Source: JABSOG01 sp041583135 (lineage in GTDB: Bacteria > Pseudomonadota > Gammaproteobacteria > Enterobacterales > Alteromonadaceae). Taken from it: 47,325 nucleotides of DNA. The DNA lies in contig JBFHGJ010000042.1 of the NCBI GenBank assembly GCA_041583135.1, positions 1-47,325 on the forward strand, read 5' to 3'. The notes under the pieces were generated by a model. That model worked only from the letters and a program-made list of their open reading frames with translations. It was not told the origin of the DNA and searched no databases. Both the position numbers and the translations under genes were made by a program. Below, one piece after another: positions 43,510 to 47,325 of the stretch. Every line of letters starts with the position of its first letter. The stretch's first letter is position 1.

Positions 43510-43965
43510 ATGAATTATTGGATATGTGATAGTTGCGAGAAAAAGATAAATAAGCCAGAAGATGGGTGGGTTGAATGGGTTAGATTAGCTAAGGGAGAGT
43601 CACCTTCTGGGCGTGGGATACGATTAGTACATTCTTTTGCTGCGACGCCTAAAAGAGGCGGTGAATCGTGCCAATACAATGGTGAGAAGGTGTTTAAGCA
43701 AGATAGGGGGACAATTGCTGACTTACCATTAAGCGAGCTCCTAGGGGCAGATGGACTTATGAAACTACTCTTATTTATTGAAAATGATGAACTGCCAGCC
43801 GATGAAGTTATAGAAATGATTAAACGACTGAATATATCAGGCTATGAGCAAACTCGCGGGTATTTTGAGTCTGCAATTCGTGAAGGCGTTATTAAGCGAA
43901 CCCTAAAAGGTTTCTACTCGCAAGATGAGATCCAAAAGACGTTAGAATTTATTAAACTAATTTAA
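43510..43965 (+). CDS. Small zinc-ribbon-like protein of unknown function
   Basis: 151 residues from the second ATG (43510), which has AGAGGA at good spacing; an ATG at 43504 falls within the ribosome site. N-terminal CDSC pair (Cys6 and Cys9), His41 and Cys54 could bind zinc. A helical C-terminal half (ELPADEVIEMIKRLNISGYE, then FYSQDEIQKTLEFIKLI) follows. Family not recognised. The gene is 19 bases upstream of the SEC-C protein gene, so they are probably one operon. Confidence 0.7.
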   Translation: MNYWICDSCEKKINKPEDGWVEWVRLAKGESPSGRGIRLVHSFAATPKRGGESCQYNGEKVFKQDRGTIADLPLSELLGADGLMKLLLFIENDELPADEVIEMIKRLNISGYEQTRGYFESAIREGVIKRTLKGFYSQDEIQKTLEFIKLI

Positions 43966-43984
43966 AAACAACGAGATATCCATA

Positions 43985-44983
43985 GTGAAAATAGGCCGTA
44001 ATGATCTTTGTCCGTGTGGTAGTGGTAAAAAATATAAACGTTGTTGCATGGATAAACCGTCACAACAGTTTGCTCAAATACAAGATGAGATTGAACAAAC
44101 TCTCGCCATGAATCCTAACTTAAATCTTGAGGAACTCAATGCGGTTGCTCAGTATAAGATGGCGCAGGTGAATGATTTACCTAATGATGACTTTTTTGGT
44201 GTTTCACCAAGTCAGATGCATAACTGGTTGTATGCCCAATTCAATGAATTAATGGCTGTGAGTATTACTACACCAAAGGATTTGAGTATGAGTCCTGTGA
44301 TGCGTTATTTAGAGATCATTGTCAACGAGGCTATGGACAATGGCGGCTCATTTAAGGCCACCGCTAAAGGTAACTTGCCAACAAAGCTGGTTAAACAAGC
44401 GAGTGAGGTGTTGGCACAGTTTGCTGTATATAAAGACGCTATACTCACCCAATTTTATGAGTATCAAGGCTCAAACGAAGATAAGTTTGATGCACTTCAC
44501 TATACCCGAGTGCTGGCGGAAATTGCTGGCATTATTTACCACAAAGGTGGCCGTTTTCATCTTAAAAAGACAGCTCAAAAGCAAATGCAAAACCAAGGCA
44601 TTGGCGCTTTTTTCTTGCCTATGCTTGAAGCTGCGGTACGCGAGTATAACTGGGGATACTTAGATGGATGGGAAGAGACTGTAGACTTAAGGCTGTTTTG
44701 GTTATTCATGCTTTGGAGAATAAAAGGTCATCGTTCTTTTCATCGGTTGATTGAAGAAGTGATAACGGCATTTCCAAGTTTACTTGAACAGCTTGAACCA
44801 GATAAGTATTACAGTTCAAAACAAAAATTAAGCTTAATGATTGAGTCTCGCTTTATTAATCGTTTTTTACAATATTGGGGCTTTGTTACTTTCGTGCCGG
44901 TATGCGCTACGGGAGAGCGAAGAAAGTCAACCGAACTGAATATCCAACCATTACTAAACGAGACTTTTGAGTTCACTATTTAA
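43985..44983 (+). CDS. SEC-C motif protein of unknown function
   Basis: 332 residues, GTG start with weak GAGA upstream. The first 21 residues hold a complete SEC-C zinc motif, NDLCPCGSGKKYKRCC (Cys9, Cys11, Cys20, Cys21), the type found at the end of SecA and on many unrelated proteins. It is followed by a large helical domain with no motif I recognise (AVYKDAILTQFYEYQG, RLFWLFMLWRIKGHRSFHRL). SEC-C proteins often sit in accessory islands with nuclease or stress modules, but role is not inferable. Co-directional, 19 bases behind the zinc-ribbon gene. Confidence 0.75.
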   Translation: MKIGRNDLCPCGSGKKYKRCCMDKPSQQFAQIQDEIEQTLAMNPNLNLEELNAVAQYKMAQVNDLPNDDFFGVSPSQMHNWLYAQFNELMAVSITTPKDLSMSPVMRYLEIIVNEAMDNGGSFKATAKGNLPTKLVKQASEVLAQFAVYKDAILTQFYEYQGSNEDKFDALHYTRVLAEIAGIIYHKGGRFHLKKTAQKQMQNQGIGAFFLPMLEAAVREYNWGYLDGWEETVDLRLFWLFMLWRIKGHRSFHRLIEEVITAFPSLLEQLEPDKYYSSKQKLSLMIESRFINRFLQYWGFVTFVPVCATGERRKSTELNIQPLLNETFEFTI

Positions 44984-45124
44984 AGATTAAATTTAAGCAC
45001 CAGTCTGTATGATGGAAATCTTAAAAAGGCCACAGTCTCTTTGCCAAAGAAACGAAGTGAGGTATTCGTTCATAACCAAGCGTAAAAAGACCTGAACATC
45101 GTCATCGGGTCCTTTCATTGGCTT

Positions 45125-45649
45125 TTAGTGCCTAAACCATGGGGCGAGGTCTTTGTCATCGTCATTGGAGTTGCTCACAGCGAATGAAATCGAAAACCAG
45201 TCGGTAACTTCAAATTCCAGTCCTGCACTGACTTCATATGCCACAAACTGCTCTGAATTGTGTTGTGCTGCCATATTCAGGCTGGTATCAACTGCGCCTA
45301 CGCCTACTTCTATAAACGGGGTGGCGAAGTTCAGTAGATTGTGGTTTTTCAGTGTCGTGGTCAACCATAGGCCCTGTTGGGTATAGTTGCCCTGTAGTCC
45401 TCTTATGTCGGCTTTGTTGTAGCGAAACGAGAGTTTATTGTCGAGTGTCCAGTCTTCATTTAACTGGTTGGTTTTGCCTAGCCCCAGTTCAAAATGAGGT
45501 GCAGCTTGAGTTTTGAATTGTTGCTCATCCATGGCAAATTCGATATTCGACTGGCTAATTCCTGTAGCCATAAAACCGTAAACCGGGTTTTCGTCAGCTT
45601 GCACCATGCCACTTGTCAGTAATATGGCTGTTAAGAGTCGTTTTTTCAT
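45125..45649 (-). CDS. Small outer-membrane beta-barrel-like protein
   Basis: 174 residues with a signal peptide (MKKRLLTAILLTSGMVQA, about 18 residues). The mature part alternates hydrophobic and polar residues in strands typical of an 8-stranded barrel: PVYGFMATGISQSNIEF, NKLSFRYNKADIRG, GLWLTTTLKN, FIEVGVGAVDTS, SAGLEFEVTDWFSISFAVS. It ends WFRH rather than the usual terminal Phe. Acidic NDDDKD loop near the end. Third gene of a run with DUF2975 and HTH genes, 17 bases behind the HTH stop. Role unknown. Confidence 0.7.
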   Translation of the reverse strand: MKKRLLTAILLTSGMVQADENPVYGFMATGISQSNIEFAMDEQQFKTQAAPHFELGLGKTNQLNEDWTLDNKLSFRYNKADIRGLQGNYTQQGLWLTTTLKNHNLLNFATPFIEVGVGAVDTSLNMAAQHNSEQFVAYEVSAGLEFEVTDWFSISFAVSNSNDDDKDLAPWFRH

Positions 45650-45666
45650 CGCTAAATTCCTTGTGC

Positions 45667-45876
45667 TTATTCGTCAGGTTGATAAACCAGAATGTCGCCG
45701 GGTTGGCAATCAAGGTGGTTACAAATGGCTTCGAGGGTTGAAAAGCGGATTGCTTTGGCTCGGCCACTTTTCAACACCGACAGGTTTTGCGGTGTAATAC
45801 CAACCGCTGCTGCCAAGTCGTTTACTTTCATTTTGCGCTTGGCGAGCATTACGTCGAGTTCGATTACTATCGGCAT
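45667..45876 (-). CDS. Small HTH (YozG/Cro-C1 type) transcriptional regulator
   Basis: 69-residue DNA-binding protein consisting of one helix-turn-helix: LAKRKMKVNDLAAAVGITPQ, then NLSVLKSGRAKAIRFSTLEA, with the ending CNHLDCQPGDILVYQPDE typical of YozG-type regulators. It overlaps the DUF2975 stop by one base (TGATG), a coupling common to this pair. It probably autoregulates the operon by binding the palindrome at 46532-46560. Confidence 0.88.
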   Translation of the reverse strand: MPIVIELDVMLAKRKMKVNDLAAAVGITPQNLSVLKSGRAKAIRFSTLEAICNHLDCQPGDILVYQPDE

Positions 45877-46466
45877 CAGATGGTCAACTCCTGCTCTTGT
45901 TGCAGTGTTTTACCCTCAGTCATAACCCAGCCGATGACGTAAATGATTAATCCTATCATTAGCCGTTTTAAGTCGTTGGAGTTAAGACTTAATTCGAGCG
46001 GCAGCGGCTCAGATGCTATACCACAAAGGCGCAAAGCCAATACCAGTAAGTTTGGATAGATAAGGTCAATCAAGACCCAAGCAAACATGGTATAACCCAA
46101 GCATTTAAATTGCTGAATATTGCTTTGTGTGAATATCTGGCCTTGTTGATAGAGGCTAAACAGGCGATAGAGGAAAAAATAAAGCAGGCAGTAAATCAGT
46201 ACATCAACCCAGCCAAGCAGAGCAAGGGCGTTGAAATCCTGCTTTACTAGGGCTTTGCTTAGACTGCTTTCGTCGCCGTTCGGCGTTGCGAAGGTACTTG
46301 CGGTATTGAACCCGCCATCAAGTGAAATGTCGAAGCTGGTGGCGTTTTGTTCGGCAAAAACCAGCAGTGATGCGTAAATTGCTATATGAAAAAAAATCGC
46401 CAGCATTAACCATATCCTGACTATTTTGCTGACTTTGCTGATCCGTGACATGGCTTGTTCGGACAT
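45876..46466 (-). CDS. DUF2975 membrane protein
   Basis: 196-residue inner-membrane protein with about four hydrophobic segments (VRIWLMLAIFFHIAIYASLL; LLGWVDVLIYCLLYFFLYRL; TMFAWVLIDLIYPNLLVLAL; LMIGLIIYVIGWVMTEG), the layout of DUF2975 proteins. Such proteins are almost always followed, as here, by a small YozG-like HTH regulator and may control its activity. The first Met (46466) has only a distant AAGG; Met6 is an alternative. Signal unknown. Confidence 0.85.
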   Translation of the reverse strand: MSEQAMSRISKVSKIVRIWLMLAIFFHIAIYASLLVFAEQNATSFDISLDGGFNTASTFATPNGDESSLSKALVKQDFNALALLGWVDVLIYCLLYFFLYRLFSLYQQGQIFTQSNIQQFKCLGYTMFAWVLIDLIYPNLLVLALRLCGIASEPLPLELSLNSNDLKRLMIGLIIYVIGWVMTEGKTLQQEQELTI

Positions 46467-46531
46467 TGAAAATTGACCTTAATTGCTGCGTAATTGTGGC
46501 CAATGTATCATTGGGATTTTTGTAAATCAAT

Positions 46532-46560
46532 ATTATTTTATCGTTAAACGATAAAATAAT
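46532..46560. promoter_or_regulatory. Perfect palindrome, likely operator of the DUF2975-HTH operon
   Basis: ATTATTTTATCG and CGATAAAATAAT are perfect 12-bp arms around TTAAA; the core is ATCGTTAAACGAT. It lies about 66 bases upstream of the DUF2975 start. The encoded HTH regulator is the natural candidate to bind, so this is probably an autoregulatory site. A hairpin role is less likely because it is AT-rich and upstream. Confidence 0.7.
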
Positions 46561-46768
46561 GCTGTTAAAGGTTATTCGACCAATCGAAAAGCAAAGGATA
46601 AAGGTTAGAATTATTGTCTATCTTGCTGCCTTTTTGCTGTGCTATATTCAAAGCGGAGAGTGAATATGAAAACTCTGTAAAGAGCACTCCCTTGTATCTA
46701 AATTCTTGATTGGACAAATAGAGGAAACAGGGAAAATGAGCAAAGTTAAAGTCATGACACTTGTTTAA

Positions 46769-47126
46769 TTGTGTACTGTTAGTGGGGCTTCCCAAGCAAC
46801 ACAATGGACCGAACATCTTAAGGATGTAATGGTATCTGGCTGCATTGAGGGGCTAGTCCAACAGATGAAGGTGAGGTTTACAGAACAGTCGAAACTACTG
46901 AAGTCAAAGAATATAGTATTTGATGAACAAGGGCTTAAATCCTCAGGGAAAATATTCTGTAGTTGTGTTGTTTCAAGGGCTGAAAAAAAAATGGTCATTT
47001 GATGAATATACCAGCGGCAGAAAGTATATGAGGCAACTCACTATTGAGGCTATGAATGGCGGCCAGTGTAGACCAACAGGTTATTTGGGGTCCATTTTAA
47101 CAAAAGGCTCACAGTCGCAAAACTAG
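46769..47126 (+). pseudogene. Possible decayed gene, frames disrupted
   Basis: Two overlapping frames (46769-47002 and 46920-47126) look like parts of one gene: the first has SGASQATQWTEHLKDVM and the second GKYSVVVLFQGLKKKWSFDE then SGRKYMRQLTIEAMNGGQCR. Neither has a ribosome site and stops break each frame, as after one or more frameshifts. No family recognised; could also be chance frames. Confidence 0.3.
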
Positions 47127-47127
47127 T

Positions 47128-47154
47128 GTGGGAGGCCAATTACGGCCATCCCAC
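47128..47154 (+). terminator. Hairpin after the decayed gene
   Basis: GTGGGA-GGCC and GGCC-A-TCCCAC pair (10 bp, one bulged A) around AATTAC, followed by GCGTTGTTGTTTTAC, a T-rich run. Fits a rho-independent terminator for plus-strand transcription ending at about 47170. Confidence 0.5.
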
Positions 47155-47270
47155 GCGTTGTTGTTTTACTCTACAAGATGTAACGCCCTTACTGTTGGGC
47201 AACCAGCGACTTGAGCTTGTCGTATCACTGGGTTTTCGCTGCCAACGCAGGATACTTTAGTATCTGAATT

Positions 47271-47325
47271 ATGAAAATAGAATTCACTGCTGATGTTGAA
47301 GAACGTATTCTTTTGGACAAGAACA
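47271..47325 (+). CDS. Possible start of a reading frame cut by the window edge
   Basis: ATG at 47271 opens a frame of 18 codons (MKIEFTADVEERILLDKN) that runs off the right end. No clear ribosome site precedes it. The residue choice is plausible for protein but too short to name. Confidence 0.4.
   Translation, partial: MKIEFTADVEERILLDKN

Larger units (their letters stand above)
46467..47270. other. Mostly non-coding right-hand stretch
   Basis: Contains the palindrome above, a 34-codon ATG frame at 46559-46663 with a hydrophobic centre (VRIIVYLAAFLLCYIQ) and no ribosome site, a possible decayed gene at about 46769-47126, and a hairpin at 47128-47154. GATAC and GTATC flank TTTA at 47251-47264, just before the partial frame. 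No standard RNA gene was recognised. Confidence 0.5.

Noticed and set aside
34599..44990. Prophage or integrative conjugative element
   Set aside because: XRE-ImmA suggests it, but no integrase, capsid, tail, relaxase or type IV secretion gene and no tRNA attachment site is seen.
46565..46816. 83-codon minus-strand frame near the right end
   Set aside because: No ribosome site and unusual composition; it is opposite other weak frames and looks accidental.

Overview
The window reads as chromosome of a free-living, probably marine gammaproteobacterium of the Alteromonadales type (Shewanella, Ferrimonas, Pseudoalteromonas or Thalassotalea relatives). The evidence is the gene content: gltBD, an NhaC antiporter, yebG, rpiA-serA, a 6S RNA gene upstream of fau, several chemoreceptors, a large hybrid kinase with an HD-GYP regulator, and a LipL32-like protein whose known relatives outside Leptospira include Pseudoalteromonas. 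The sequence alone does not fix the genus.

Positions 1-34598 look like ordinary, densely packed core chromosome. In order: gltB-gltD (minus); a short SOS-type operon yebG / DUF1579-like / GNAT (minus); nhaC (plus); a periplasmic solute-binding protein and a His-rich secreted protein (minus); a dCache chemoreceptor, then a secreted cyclophilin coupled to an output-less dCache membrane protein (minus); a LipL32-like protein (plus); a solitary GAF-GspE ATPase (minus); an acyl-CoA dehydrogenase (plus); an HD-GYP response regulator and 1471-residue hybrid kinase operon (minus); a second chemoreceptor (minus); a GNAT protein (plus); rpiA-serA, fau and the 6S RNA gene (minus); ferritin (plus); an Fe-S photolyase-like protein (minus); and a YhiN-type flavoprotein (plus).

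Positions 34599 to about 45000 are an AT-rich accessory island that starts directly at the stop codon of the YhiN gene. It is punctuated by four copies (plus fragments) of a 140-320 bp repeat. The two longest copies have matching inverted ends and so look like non-autonomous, MITE-like elements. Between the repeats lie a 5'-truncated Cys-rich gene; a divergent regulatory module (103-residue protein, 219-residue protein, XRE-ImmA/IrrE protein) whose intergenic region carries three GTTGACA motifs spaced exactly 31 bp apart; two small membrane-anchored proteins; a 442-residue protein with a possible degenerate PD-(D/E)XK core; a three-helix membrane protein; and a zinc-ribbon / SEC-C pair. This island is the best place in the window to look for an undescribed (perhaps defence or stress) system, but no effector function can be read from sequence alone.

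Positions 45125-47325 return to a chromosomal style: a DUF2975 / HTH / outer-membrane-protein operon with a perfect 12-bp-arm palindrome upstream, a possibly decayed gene, and the start of a partial reading frame at the right edge. No tRNA, rRNA, CRISPR array, integrase or intact transposase was found.
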